A stretch of 64,000 nucleotides of DNA from Moesziomyces globuligerus (GCA_030849465.1 JARVLF010000016.1:496001-560000), one strand, 5' to 3'. Positions 9,991 through 20,762 are shown, counted from the first letter of the stretch. Translations and numbers: made by a program. The notes: generated from the sequence alone by a model not told the origin.

Positions 9991-11667
9991 CTAGCGGAGG
10001 CGGCGCTTCTCGAACGAGACAAAGACGAGGTTGTACCTCTCGAACTCGTAGGCGATGCGATCGGTGCGCTTGTAACCGGCGAGGCTGAGGGCGTGGAGGA
10101 TGTCCTCGTTGGTGAGCGGAGCCTTGGCGCCCGCCTTGGCCGCCGCCTCTTCGGCCTCGATGGCGTCGTCGTCCGAGGTCGAGACAAAGAGCGTCACCGA
10201 CATCTTGCCCGGCTCAAAGACGTCGACGACGCGTCGGACCAGCGTCGGCAGGCTCGTCGGCAGCTCCAGCGTCTCGCCCTCGCCCTGGTTGGCGCGGTTG
10301 GAGCAGAGCGCCACGTTGGTCTCGAACGAGGCGAACGACGAGTCCTCCTCGGGCGTCACGTGGATGGTCCAGTAGCCCGCATTGTCGTTCTTGCCGCCGC
10401 GCGGCATGACGGCGTTGGCCGAGTATCCGCACGGCTCAAAGGCAAACGCGTCGATCTCGGTCTCGGGGAAGAGCTGCGTCAGGCCGAGCTTGTTCGACAG
10501 CGCCAGACCGAGCGCATGGCCCTTGTCGAGCTGCGAAGCGGGCGCCGCCGCCTCGGCCGCCTCGAGCTGCCTGCGAGGATAGCACTCTGCCATGGTCGGG
10601 TGGGGCAGAGTCTCCTCGAACACGAAGCGCGCGCACGAGGCAGGAGAGAGGTGCGTCATGAGGATCTCGAGCGTCTGGTCCTCGACGCACGGTGCGGGGA
10701 GGGCGAGCGGCCTCTCGACAGCCGCGGTGGCCGTCAGCAGGGGACGCTCGGCCTCGCGGGCACCCTCGCAGCCCATCCAGAGCAGCCAGTGGTCGCCGTT
10801 CATCTTGCCGACCGTGTAGGCGGAGCCGTAGTCGAAGAAGCGGTCGAGCACGGCGACCTCGAGCATCCAGTCGCGGTGGGGGCCTTTCTGGCGCTCGGGG
10901 AACATGAAGCTCTTGCGACTGTAGAAGGCGTGCTTGACGATGGCGCCAAGCTGACGCTCCTGGACGTAGCTCGAGTCGGACATGGCCGTCGAGGCCTCGT
11001 CGAGGTCCTGGTCGTCGGACGAGTTCGAGTCGACGGTGGTGAGCTTGGCGAAGGTCGCAGCGGAGGGCAGACCGGCGAGAGCCTTGGCAGCGATGGTGAG
11101 AAGCTTCTCGAGACCGAGGAGGAGGGTGGTGGTACCGCAGGTCTTGAGGATGAGCTTGTGCGGGAAGACGAACATGGACGACTCGCTGAGCAGATAGGCG
11201 TCGACGTGGGCGCTCTCGATGACGCTGAGCACCTTGCACTTGACAATGTCGAGCATGGTCTCCCACACGGCCTTGGGGACGGAGCGGAGGCCAAAGTGGT
11301 TGGGGCGTGCGTCGGGGTCGGTCCAGCCGCAAGTGCTTACGTCGGCAGGCTCCTCGGCGAACCAAAGCTCGAGGAGCTTCTCGGGACCCTCAAAGGGCCC
11401 GCAGGGGTCGTGGAAGTCCTCGTGCACCTTTCCGGGGCTGCCAGTGTTGGAGTCGACGGCGGTGATGATGCTGGAGGCATCGTCCTGGAGCTTGGAGCGG
11501 AGCAGCTCGACACGCGCATCCATGATGTCGAGCGACTTGAGGCGCTGAGCCTCCTTGGCCTCGACGAGGAGGTCGGCCGTGTCCTTGTGATGGTTCGGGT
11601 GGTGATGGGTAGGGTGGAAGGCGTCGATACGGGTGGCAGTAGCCTCAAGGTCGATGGCGGGTGTCAT
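9991..11667 (-). CDS. SPE2: S-adenosylmethionine decarboxylase proenzyme
   Basis: A 558-residue enzyme that decarboxylates S-adenosylmethionine to supply aminopropyl groups for spermidine and spermine. The family begins at PFEGPEKLLELWF (residue about 91). The self-cleavage signature LLSESSMFVFPHK puts the cleavage between Glu162 and Ser163, Ser163 becoming the pyruvoyl group; KTCGTT carries the catalytic Cys177. The frame is intact to the end with no intron. Compared with animal and yeast enzymes, where the EGxEKLLE block is near the N-terminus, this one has about 85 extra N-terminal residues, including a His-rich HPTHHHPNHHK. The ATG at 11667 is in a good context (AAG before it) and overlaps the stop of a 100-codon upstream ORF. 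The gene is convergent with the previous one. Confidence 0.95.
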   Translation of the reverse strand: MTPAIDLEATATRIDAFHPTHHHPNHHKDTADLLVEAKEAQRLKSLDIMDARVELLRSKLQDDASSIITAVDSNTGSPGKVHEDFHDPCGPFEGPEKLLELWFAEEPADVSTCGWTDPDARPNHFGLRSVPKAVWETMLDIVKCKVLSVIESAHVDAYLLSESSMFVFPHKLILKTCGTTTLLLGLEKLLTIAAKALAGLPSAATFAKLTTVDSNSSDDQDLDEASTAMSDSSYVQERQLGAIVKHAFYSRKSFMFPERQKGPHRDWMLEVAVLDRFFDYGSAYTVGKMNGDHWLLWMGCEGAREAERPLLTATAAVERPLALPAPCVEDQTLEILMTHLSPASCARFVFEETLPHPTMAECYPRRQLEAAEAAAPASQLDKGHALGLALSNKLGLTQLFPETEIDAFAFEPCGYSANAVMPRGGKNDNAGYWTIHVTPEEDSSFASFETNVALCSNRANQGEGETLELPTSLPTLVRRVVDVFEPGKMSVTLFVSTSDDDAIEAEEAAAKAGAKAPLTNEDILHALSLAGYKRTDRIAYEFERYNLVFVSFEKRRLR

Positions 11668-11966
11668 CTTGGTTGGTGATGAAGGTAAAGCGGGGCGGAG
11701 GTGAGGAGGTTGAGGGCGATATCAAAGGGAAGTCGATGTTGAACGAGGCAGGGGGCGGGGGAGCGGCGAGGAGGCGGATCGGGAGCCTTGGGAAGAGGGA
11801 GGAGGATGGCGTGGATGGGCTGGAAGGGGAGCGGGGACGAGTCGAGCTGCTTGATGGACGTCAGCAGAGGGGTTGGGGCGAGTCTAGGTCGAGATGGCGA
11901 CGAAGAGGGACGGTGTATGCAGGATCTATTATTACCACTACTATCGTCGGAATCGTCTGACGGCAT
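11664..11966 (-). other. Candidate 100-codon upstream ORF in the AdoMet decarboxylase leader
   Basis: On the minus strand an ATG at 11966 opens a 100-codon frame whose TGA stop (11666-11664) overlaps the ATG of the decarboxylase (11667-11665) as ATGA. Its predicted peptide is rich in Pro, Ser, Leu and His and has no family likeness, as expected if only its translation matters or if it is a chance ORF in a pyrimidine-rich leader. AdoMet decarboxylase mRNAs of animals and plants are known to be repressed by upstream ORFs in response to polyamines; the link here is inference from that precedent. Confidence 0.4.
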
Positions 11967-13619
11967 GGAAGGAAGGCGAGGCGTGGATGAAGTCCAACAG
12001 GGTTGCTAGCTCCTGGATTGCAGGAGGAAGAAGGATGGGGTGCCGGCTGTGGGCGGGGGGTGGGTTGGGTTGCGCTTTGCGGTGAAGATGAATACGAAGG
12101 ACGGCCGAGGGTCCTTGCAAGTTTCAGCAGGAAGAACGGCTGTTGAGAGATGGTGAAGTGCAGAGATGATGGGAGTTGCGAAGGGACGAGGAGAGGGGCA
12201 TGGCGAGCAGGTCTGCCGAGCGGGAAAAAAGAGGGGCGACGGCGATGCGCCGAAGAGGAGCGGCGGCTGTGCCTTTGGAACGACCAAATCGCACCGGCAG
12301 GCAGCAGGAAGAAAAATCAAAATCAATTTGAAAAAAAGGGCGGGCGTGCCGAAAGTGACTGTACAGTAGCAGACGAGCGTCGACGGCCTTGCGGGGGCGA
12401 AATTGGCTCGTCTCTTGTGAGCAGCGAATGTGAATTTAGATTATGCGTTGGTTCGGCTTGGCTCCAGGAACGGCAGGCGTGGGATCTTCGTCGCCCTCTG
12501 CTAGCGCCAGAAGGATCGGCTGGCCGAAAATGCACGGCTTGACGTTTCTTCGCGTCGTCTCTGACGTATCGGCCATCGACGCGATCCAAACGATTTCCCA
12601 AAATGAATCGATTGCAGCGGTGGCCGCTCTCAGGGTTGGATTTGTCTTTTTGCTTTGCAAGTCTCGACACAAACTCAAACTCTAACACCTTGGAAGTCGA
12701 CCCAGGCTCGAAGATCGTGGCAGATCTCCACTCTTTCACAGCTTGCGGCCGTCTTGTCCCAGAGCACTCAAGGCGCTTGACCTGTATCGTTTGCAGATAC
12801 ATCTCGCTCCTCCTGTTTTTCATTGCTCTGTTCGTTCTCTCTGGCCAAGCATGCCGGTGCTCGATGCACGCTAGTCGGTGATGGGCCAACTTGACGTGGG
12901 CCATCGCGGCCATCGAAGGGGGCTGACGGAGGGTCCGAGGGCCAAAAAAAGGACAGTGTTAGATGCGAGGAATCGTTCGTGCATGCAGATAGGGCCAAAG
13001 TGCGCCCATGCAGGTCGGGCGGGGTCCGATCCCACATCTTTCCCGTGACAGAGCCCGCGCCGCGCAAAGTGGTCGAGCAGCCGACTGATTGGCACAGATC
13101 AGACGCAAAGCACACGGCGCGACGCACGCACGCTTGCTTGCTCGCTGGCTGGCGACTGCAGCGCCAGTACAGCAACTCAGTTAGCCGCAGACCAACACCA
13201 AAAATCTCCAATGCATCTCCTTGCGCGTGTGTCTCATCCTGCCATGCGCCGACGCCGCTCAGCCCGCCTCGCCAGCCCGCACCAATCTCCGACGCCAGCC
13301 AACGAACGACACCGCTTCGAATTGCACGCCCACCGCCCCCACCTTGCTTCTCCCCCTTTCATCTCCATCATTGTTGCCCCTTTTCTCCCTTCATCCATCT
13401 TCGGACGTGGCCCGATCCATCTCTCGTTCGTCACTGCGCGCCAAGCCCACGAATCGCGTCGCCGTGACTCTGGTGCGTGTCTCCCGTGCATCTGCTGCAC
13501 GCAAGTCTCTCCTCCGCTTCTCCACGGCTTCCGACTCAAGATAGAAATTTAGCGACCACCATACACCTACGACCTGCGCCTGCTCGACTCGCTCCATTCC
13601 TTCTACGGCAATCGCAACC
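11967..13619. other. Intergenic: promoter region between AdoMet decarboxylase and the coiled-coil gene
   Basis: About 1.65 kb between a minus-strand and a plus-strand gene, so it holds both promoters and untranslated leaders. The stretch 13200-13615 is C/T-rich on the plus strand and runs up to the downstream ATG, consistent with a 5' leader. The minus-strand leader side (11970-12330) is purine-rich on the plus strand. No further gene, RNA or repeat was recognised. Confidence 0.55.
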
Positions 13620-15872
13620 ATGTCGGAGCATGACGAGGCCGCCTCCGTCGCCGCCTCGCAGATGTCTTCGCACGCTCGCTCGACCAAGGACGACGTGGTC
13701 AAAGACGGCCTCACCCCGGACCATCTCGAGTCGCTCTACACCGATCTTCCCGAGGACGCCACTGCGCTCAAGGCCATCGTAGGCACCATGCGCATCGAGA
13801 TCTCGAAGAAGGACAAGATCATCGCAAAGCTCAAGGACGAAGTCGACGACGTCAAGGCTTCGCATTCCGTCGTCCTCCAGCGATCCGCAGAGTGGCAGGA
13901 TGAATTGGAAACGCTTCGCCTCCGCGTGCCACAGCTCGAGCACGATCTCCGCGCCGAAAAGCAGGCCAAGGAGGCCGAGTCCGATCGCGTCAAGGACCTC
14001 CGCATCCGTGCCGAGGAGAGCCGACGTGCCATCATGCGCCTCCAAGGAGAGCAATCCGATGCGCGCGCAAAGGCAAAGGTCGACAACCGCCGCAGCTGGA
14101 TCCCCGCTCCCACCAACCCGCCTGCAGTCCGCGACGAGCAAGAGGAGGCCGAACTCAAGAAGTCGAAGCGCGCCAGTCTCGCCTTTGGACCCAACGCTCT
14201 CAACCTCAACCTCGCCTCTCGGCCCACCAGCAGCCAGGGCCCTGGACACCGCCGCACCGCAAGCGGCGGCCGCAGCGTCTCGGGCGCCTCGAGAGGCGAG
14301 GCGGACGATGCCGAAGAGCCTTTGAGCCCCACCATGGCCAACGGCCTCCGCGGCCTCCGACTCTCGGGAACAGCAGGCATGAACGGCACTTCCAACTCGC
14401 TCCTCCTCCCCGTCGCATCGCCAGCAGAGGACGGTGGTTCGGCGCCCAACTCGCGCCGCAGCTCCTTCCGCAGCGACGCCGGCAAGTCGCCCAGGCTTAG
14501 CCTCAACGAGTTGCCGCCCCAGGATCCCAACGATCTCACATCCACACTCGGAGCGCGCCTCTCCGTTCCCAGCGCGGGCCCCGGCGCCCCCCGCACCTCC
14601 CTCCTTAGCTCGCCAGCGCTGTCTCAGGGCGCTGCCAGCTCCGCCGGAATCGGATCGCCCATCATTGAAGATAACGAGGAGGACGAAGCAGGACCAAGTG
14701 CGGCGGTGGCGGCGGCGGCGGCTGGCAAGGCGCTCCCTACACTCCCGACCAGAGACTCGTCCATCTACGACCGAGAGCTGCGTGCCAAGGAGGTGGAGAT
14801 CGAGCGTCTCTCTCGCGAGATGGCCGAGATGCGCCAGACGATGGACGAGGCGCTCGAGGCAAGGAAGGCGAGCGAGGCGTGTCTCAAGGCTCTGCGCGAC
14901 TTTATCGCCACGCACGATGCCGAGGCGGATGCGAATGCTCAGATGGGCGACGACGCCGACCGCGTCGTCCAGCACGCCAGCTTTGGCGCCGGCCTGCTCA
15001 AGGGCGTCAAGCTGCCGCCGCTACCTACGGACAACATCGACGATGCAGAGGAAGCGGCGCATGTCAAAGCAAGCTCGAGTCCGCAGAAGACGGCTACGGC
15101 GGGCTGGAGCATGAAGCTGCCTACGCTGATGCGCAAAGCGACTTCGTCCAGCACAGGCGCGACGAGCGCGTCGAATGGTCCGACGCCCTCGGACGAAGCG
15201 CGGTCCGCCTTGCCCGGCGGCTCCGAGGCGGAGACGGGCAGCTCTTCCATGCAGTCCTCGCCCCAAGGGCCGACGGCGGGTGCCGCAGCGCCGCCCAAGT
15301 CGATCGCGTCCGGCTTTGCGAGCTTTGGCAATCTGCTGAGTCGCACGGGGACCACTCCGAACGAGTCGGCGGCTGCGTCGTCGTCGGCTCCGAGGGAGGA
15401 TACGTTTGGCTCGCCGCAGCCCATGGCGGACGAAGGGGCAGGGAGCGGATTCAAGGGTTTCGGATGGTTCAAGCGCAGCTCGGTCGTAGCGGGGACCTCG
15501 CCAGCCGCACAGGGCGAGACGGTGGTGACCGTCGAGGAGAAGGTCATGTCGCCGCCCTTCCGATCGCTCGATCACGACCAGCTTTCGATCTCACGCCAGA
15601 GCGTCATCTCACCGCTGTCCGAGAGTCAGGCCAAGCAACTGGCCAATGGCAGTGGCGCAGTGGGTGGCCAGGTGGTACCTGGGATGCGAAGCTCAAGCTC
15701 CTCGGGTAGCGCATTGGCGCTCGCGGCTCGCATTGCAGACGAGGAGAACGCAAAGAAGGTCGCAGAGAATATTCAGAGGTCCGAGCCGGATCGCAGCCAC
15801 AGGGCCCAGATGGCAGCAGAGAAGACCGAGCAGGTCGAGCATCTTACCGACGTCGTTCCTGCGTTTGACTAG
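13620..15872 (+). CDS. Coiled-coil and disordered protein of unknown function
   Basis: A 750-residue protein starting at an ATG preceded by CAACC. Residues about 45-150 are heptad-like and highly charged (KKDKIIAKLKDEVDDVK, LETLRLRVPQLEHDLRAEKQ), a likely coiled coil; a second helical stretch is at about 378-435 (RELRAKEVEIERLSREMAEM). The rest is Ser/Pro/Ala-rich and probably disordered. Two short segments resemble each other: FASFGNLLSRTG and FKGFGWFKRSS, with WSMKLPTLMRK nearby, the kind of short hydrophobic motif that could bind a partner. I recognise no domain. It could be a cytoskeletal or polarity adaptor, but nothing in the sequence proves it. Its end is 104 nt from the convergent SET-domain gene. 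Confidence 0.8.
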   Translation: MSEHDEAASVAASQMSSHARSTKDDVVKDGLTPDHLESLYTDLPEDATALKAIVGTMRIEISKKDKIIAKLKDEVDDVKASHSVVLQRSAEWQDELETLRLRVPQLEHDLRAEKQAKEAESDRVKDLRIRAEESRRAIMRLQGEQSDARAKAKVDNRRSWIPAPTNPPAVRDEQEEAELKKSKRASLAFGPNALNLNLASRPTSSQGPGHRRTASGGRSVSGASRGEADDAEEPLSPTMANGLRGLRLSGTAGMNGTSNSLLLPVASPAEDGGSAPNSRRSSFRSDAGKSPRLSLNELPPQDPNDLTSTLGARLSVPSAGPGAPRTSLLSSPALSQGAASSAGIGSPIIEDNEEDEAGPSAAVAAAAAGKALPTLPTRDSSIYDRELRAKEVEIERLSREMAEMRQTMDEALEARKASEACLKALRDFIATHDAEADANAQMGDDADRVVQHASFGAGLLKGVKLPPLPTDNIDDAEEAAHVKASSSPQKTATAGWSMKLPTLMRKATSSSTGATSASNGPTPSDEARSALPGGSEAETGSSSMQSSPQGPTAGAAAPPKSIASGFASFGNLLSRTGTTPNESAAASSSAPREDTFGSPQPMADEGAGSGFKGFGWFKRSSVVAGTSPAAQGETVVTVEEKVMSPPFRSLDHDQLSISRQSVISPLSESQAKQLANGSGAVGGQVVPGMRSSSSSGSALALAARIADEENAKKVAENIQRSEPDRSHRAQMAAEKTEQVEHLTDVVPAFD

Positions 15873-15976
15873 AGGGGGGTTTTTGGTGGGTCTTGTAACA
15901 CTATTTTGATTGCATCGACGATTGCGTATTCGAGACTGACAACATGCAGGAGGAGGCTGGGAAAGGTAGAGGTGCA

Positions 15977-17599
15977 TCATCGCGAGGGGAAGGAGAGATA
16001 GTGCTGTTCCGCTTCGTCGACGCGGTCGAGTTCTTTGCGGGTCCATTTGACGGCGTGGTTCAGGACGTGGATCTGACCGGCTCGGTAGTTTGCGATGTTC
16101 TTCCAGACCGAGGAGCGGAACGAGGTAGGCTGGGATGGGTCTGCTGCTTCGACTGACCTGTGCCAGGCTGGGTCGGCAGGCTGGATCGAGTGCAGCGAAG
16201 CCGGCGGGAAGGAAGCGTGCAGGGCATCGATCTGCTTTTGACTCGCGCGGAACGCAATGCGCTTGTGCAGCAACATCTTCTCGAGCGTCTCGAGCATACA
16301 GACATACAGATCGAACTTGTCTCTGTTCTTCTGAGGGAGTGGATCGCCTTGGAGCATCAGCGATTCGATCTCTTTCAACAGCCCTGGACACGGACAGTTG
16401 CCCTTGACAAACGTTTCCACGTCGTCCGACGATCCTTCCGAGGCTGCAGATCCTTCCGAAGCTGCAGGAACGGCTTCTTTGTCGTCGTCGTCGGTGACGA
16501 GCCAGTAATAAGTCCATGCGTGACGGAAAAGATAGTTGGTCTCGAACCAACGACTTTCGAAGCGCCCATCTTCCGGAAGCGAATCCCAGCCGAGCTTGAG
16601 CGCAAGCGTGTCTTCGCTGACGGTATCGAGCGTAAAGCCGTAGCCGGCGAGGAGCTCTTCGTTCGACTTGCCGCCGTAGTTGTTGTACACCTGACTCGGC
16701 ACTGTGTCGATGGCGTAGTTGAGCGTCAGGGTGACCATGTCGCTCTCAGCCTCCTTGCCCGAGGTTGCTGGCGAGGCGGGCGAGAACTTCCACGTGACAG
16801 GCTGCGCACGCGCGTGGTTGAAAATGTCGTACGCGGGAATCAGGATGGGTGCCGACCACTTGGACGCATCGTAGCCTGCTGCTAGCTCCGGTCTGCCTGC
16901 AAGTCCGACGAGTCTAGCAGGAAACGAGCGCGAGGTGTAGGCCGACTCGGCCCAGCGCCATAGCTCGAGCCCTTCGTGATACGTCTGCGACATCAGGGGA
17001 TCGCCATCGCGCGCTTCCGGAACTTTCTCGAGCTTCTCTGCAAGAAATTTCGCGAAAGGATGGTCGTTGCCCTGTAGGAACGGGCCGACGAGGCATCGCG
17101 CCCGTTCGTGATCCACGATGGTCTCTCGCAGGCGCTTTTCGGTCGATCCGAGGAGCGGCGTAGCCGATAGCAGCGTCAGCTCTGCCGGCGAAAAGTGCAG
17201 TGGCGTCTCGATTGCCTTGGGAATGTGAGCCACGTAAGGAAGATGCGGCAAGACTGCCTCCATGTCGTCGGAGGCCTCCGATGTGGTCGACAGATAGGCG
17301 GTCGCAAGTCGACACAGGACAAGGTACAGCAAGATCCAGTCGGGCGCAGGAAGCGACTCTGAATCGAGTCCACTTTCTCGACATCCGAGCTTGGCGAAAA
17401 GAGCCTCGATCTGCTGACGTGCAGATGTAGAAGTGATGCACAGCTCCTTGGGGACTCGAATCGCCGTCGTGTTAGGCGCAATGGGAACAGCCGTGTAGAA
17501 CGAGAGCCCTGTCGTCGGGTCTTGCTCCAAGTACAGACCCTCATGCAGCTCGACCCCCGCCGTTGCGAACCATTTCAGCAGCGGATGGCTTCCAGGCAT
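15977..17599 (-). CDS. SET-domain protein lysine methyltransferase (Rkm/SETD6/RuBisCO-methyltransferase class)
   Basis: A 540-residue protein from the ATG at 17599 (MPGSHPLLKWF). It has the split SET domain of the class that includes ribosomal-protein methyltransferases Rkm1-Rkm4 and SETD3/SETD6. The early strand LYLEQDPTTGLSFYTAVPI leads the domain; LPYVAHIPKAIETPLHFSP is the usual segment before the insert; ILIPAYDIFNHARAQPVTW contains the SAM-binding Asn-His pair, and VYNNYGGKSNEELLAGYGF is the conserved catalytic-core motif. The C-terminal part (about 400-540) fits the Rubisco-LSMT substrate-binding domain by position. The substrate is likely a ribosomal or translation protein, inferred from the class only. 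It shares a 279-nt divergent promoter with TDP1. Confidence 0.88.
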   Translation of the reverse strand: MPGSHPLLKWFATAGVELHEGLYLEQDPTTGLSFYTAVPIAPNTTAIRVPKELCITSTSARQQIEALFAKLGCRESGLDSESLPAPDWILLYLVLCRLATAYLSTTSEASDDMEAVLPHLPYVAHIPKAIETPLHFSPAELTLLSATPLLGSTEKRLRETIVDHERARCLVGPFLQGNDHPFAKFLAEKLEKVPEARDGDPLMSQTYHEGLELWRWAESAYTSRSFPARLVGLAGRPELAAGYDASKWSAPILIPAYDIFNHARAQPVTWKFSPASPATSGKEAESDMVTLTLNYAIDTVPSQVYNNYGGKSNEELLAGYGFTLDTVSEDTLALKLGWDSLPEDGRFESRWFETNYLFRHAWTYYWLVTDDDDKEAVPAASEGSAASEGSSDDVETFVKGNCPCPGLLKEIESLMLQGDPLPQKNRDKFDLYVCMLETLEKMLLHKRIAFRASQKQIDALHASFPPASLHSIQPADPAWHRSVEAADPSQPTSFRSSVWKNIANYRAGQIHVLNHAVKWTRKELDRVDEAEQHYLSFPSR

Positions 17600-17878
17600 G
17601 CTGCTAGGCGTAGCAATTCCACTACGAGTTGTGAGTGTGGATGTATGCAGTCGAAGAGAGAAGCGGGCTGCTGGTGAAGTTGGAAGAAGTAACGCGCGAG
17701 GGTCCAGCTTTTATTACTCTTCTGGCAGCGTCAGATTTTGTGATTTCAACGTGTGGAGGCGCAGTCTGCGAGTTAGGACCCTGAACGCACAAGCCTTTAC
17801 ATTATGCGGAGTTAGCCACCCTCATCCGCACCCTCTTCTTCTGCTGGCCACCATCAGCTCCCGAAATCCTCGTTGATC

Positions 17879-20162
17879 ATGGCTCGTGGCGAACCCATCG
17901 TCATATCCGACTCGGATTCAGACACGCTGAGCGAGTCCGAGAGGCCGACGCAAGTGCCGGGAAAACAAAAGGTCCCATCGTGCCGTGCCGCACCTCCGCG
18001 CGCAGCAGAACCAGCAAAACTCGATACATCCGCTGCATCGGCATCAGCTCGCCCTTCTCCAAGCGCAACCACATCAGCAGCTGGGCTTTTAGCCCTGCTG
18101 CCTGACCGGCACCAGCTCGAGCTCGAGCGCAAGGAACGCGCACGCAAAAGGCGACGGGAGCAGAATCTGCCGAACACCTCCAGCGACGAAGAGGATGCCG
18201 AGTCCGGCGGCAAGCGAGCGAAGCAAAGCGCGCATAGCACGAATATTGCTCCAGACCTAGCACTCCCAGCGATCAAGAGTGCGACAGCGCACGATTTGCC
18301 CAAAGCTACTGGCAGCAAGGCCGTTGAAAGTGGCGCAAGCAGCTGGTCTCCTCGTTCGAAGTTCGCTCGAGCCACCGATCCAATCGAGTCCAGCAGCCGC
18401 TTCTGGAACGGGACCATCAAGCATGGCTACAATGTCTATGCTGACAAAGCAGCACCCGGCACAACCATCTCCCAGATGCTGCTGCCGGCAACTGCGTCCA
18501 GCAGCAACGGCCTGCAGCTCGCCGTGCTCGCAACGTACGATCTGCGCATGGACTGGCTCTACTCGCTCTTTCCGCGCGGATTGCCCGTCACACTCGTTCT
18601 TCCGCCACCAAAGGAAGACTACCGGACGGACCCTTCGGTAGCGCGACCGGGTCTGCATCGTAGCGAGATTTTTGGTGACTTCTCCCGATGCCCCGGGTGG
18701 CAGATCTGCGTGCCGAGCAAGCCGAAGGGCGGATGGCTGACGCAGCACATGAAGTTCCTCATCCTGGTCCATCGCGATTTCTTGCGCGTCGCGATCCTCT
18801 CCGGTAATCTCAACGAGATCGACTGGGAGCGGATTGAGAACACCGCGTTCATCCAGGACTTCCCTCTTACGGACACTCTCGGGGCAGGTGCAAGCCGACA
18901 GACCGGTCCCGACAATGACTTCAAGGCGCAGCTGGTGCGGGTCTTGCGCTCCCTCAGCATGCCCGCATCTCATCCAGTGTATGCGGCGTTCGACCGGCAC
19001 GACTTTTCGAAGGCGACGCGCGCGCGCATCGTCGCTAGCTGGCCCGAAGCGTCGAATCTTGCCGAGTGGGACCGCATCGAGGCGCAAGGCCTTGGACGAT
19101 TGGGAAAGGTCGTTCGGGACCTTGGCATACTGACAAAGCGCCAAGGCGTCGTGCAGCTCGAGTGCCAGGGATCGTCCCTGGCCAATCATGATGTCAAGTG
19201 GGTGGAGCACTTCCACGTGCTCGCCTCGGGAGTGGATCCGCGCGGCCTGCTACCATTGCGCGGCAGGAACAACGACACTCACCCGGAGTACTTCAAGGCG
19301 GTGGGCGTCAAGTCCGGCTCGCTTGCGCCGGTAAAGATCTGCTTCCCAAGCCACAGATACGTCGAGCAGACGACTGTCGAGGGGCCCTTGGGCGCGCTAA
19401 GCTTCTTCGGTAAAGCGGAAAGCTTTGCAGCGTCACCGTAAGTGTCCAAGCTTTCTTAGAGTCTTCGGCTCCTGACAATGAGACTGTGCTGACACTGCAC
19501 TTCCTTTGGGTAGAATCAAGAAGCTGTATTTCAGCCCACAGAGTCGGAGGGGCGACGTTATGATCCACGCCAAGTCTATCTTGGCGCTCACAAACGAGGG
19601 CGCCGATGTGGTGGACAAGGCATTCCGAGACGCTTCGGAGGCACAGCTCACGCGAGGATCGAACGCACTCGTGGACGTGCCAGAGGACGGAAGTTGGTCG
19701 CCAGGGAAGGATGAACAGCCGGTGGGATGGACCTATCTCGGCAGCTCCAACTTCACGCGCGCGGCACATGGCAACATCAGCGGCACCGCAGCAAAACCCA
19801 CCATGAGCACGCTCAATTGGGAGCTGTAAGTTGCCGATCCCCGAGTCAATGGCGGTGGCGGTACGAAGCGCAGTCTCTGATCCTTCCCTTGATCTCCTTT
19901 TGATACAGAGGCGTGGTGCTGCCGATCTACGCCTCCGAGGTGGAGCGATTCGGTGTCGAAGCCGAGTCGCTGAGGGCTGTGGTGTATCATCGGCCCTTGC
20001 AAGCGTATAGCGCAGAAGACACGCCTTGGGTGAGTAACGGCGCCTGAGAAGCCGGTGGGCTTCCTCGTGGACAACAGCTGATCTCTTCCTCCGCTCTCTT
20101 CGATCCGTCATCCGTAACCCACGGCTGGGCAGAACAACACCGCTGCATTGGCGCAACTCTGA
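17879..20162 (+). CDS. TDP1: Tyrosyl-DNA phosphodiesterase 1, interrupted by introns
   Basis: Four exons fit: 17879-19437, 19514-19825, 19909-20029 and 20133-20162. The introns begin GTAAGT, GTAAGT and GTGAGT and end TAG, CAG and CAG, and the joins keep frame (SP-IKKLYFSP, NWEL-GVVLPIYA). Tdp1 removes topoisomerase I adducts from DNA 3' ends. It belongs to the phospholipase D superfamily with two HKN motifs: QHMKFLIL with GNLNEIDW (His290, Lys292) and IHAKSILAL with SSNFTRAAHG (His538, Lys540). The N-terminal 120 residues are disordered and Ser-rich, beginning with a VISDSDSD run that resembles a SUMO-interacting motif. The last exon is uncertain: without the third splice the protein would end at a TGA at 20045-20047, changing only the last few residues. 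Confidence 0.88.
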
Positions 20163-20762
20163 AACCTCGCGGCAATTCGATTCGCTTTCCGCTCACATAC
20201 ATTCTGCTTGACGCTGTCAACACCTCTCGCAGGTGAAGCCAGAATACTGGTCGAATCTGCCACGCAGCTAGTGCAGTGTCCCGCAATGTGACAGCCAGGG
20301 GATGCAGGATGACGAACGCGCGGCGACTGGCGAGATCGGGAACGGGCCCGATGGAAATATCTGAATAGCAAAATTTTGAAGTGCTGCCAAAGGCAGCAGG
20401 CTGGTCTCGAATACAAACACAGTAATGCCACTTCAAGCGAAACGAGGCACACGACTGGGAATTTTGAGAGGGCCTTCCTCCATCTTCGATGCTTCCTTCC
20501 GTCGCAGCTTTCGACATCATCCCCGACATCTCCCTAGTACCATCAACCTGCGCAGCACCGATCTGCAACGCAGAACCGACATCGACCCCCTGGATATCCG
20601 AGGAACATCCAGCTTTCAGGATCTGCATCTAATTTCCGCCGCCCTTTCAGCACTTACGCCGTACTTGGACCACTCAGCACCAGGACGATCCTCGTCCCTA
20701 CCGACCGCCACTCCTCAGACCGATCGCCCGCTCGGAACGGCTAGTTCCATTCTCGCTGCACG
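20163..20762. other. Intergenic: TDP1 3' region and TMA46 promoter/leader
   Basis: From about 20460 to 20762 the plus strand is C/T-rich and runs into the TMA46 ATG, consistent with a leader. No gene, RNA or distinct motif was recognised. Confidence 0.5.

Noticed and set aside
10093..11679. 528-codon ORF antisense to AdoMet decarboxylase
   Set aside because: Mirror of a GC-rich coding sequence; Val/Gly/Leu/Glu/Arg-rich without motif, whereas the other strand encodes a complete known enzyme.
16535..16551. Perfect T-arm and B-box (GTTGGTTCGAGACCAAC, minus strand)
   Set aside because: Lies inside the SET-domain coding sequence and has no matching acceptor strand or A-box; chance hit.
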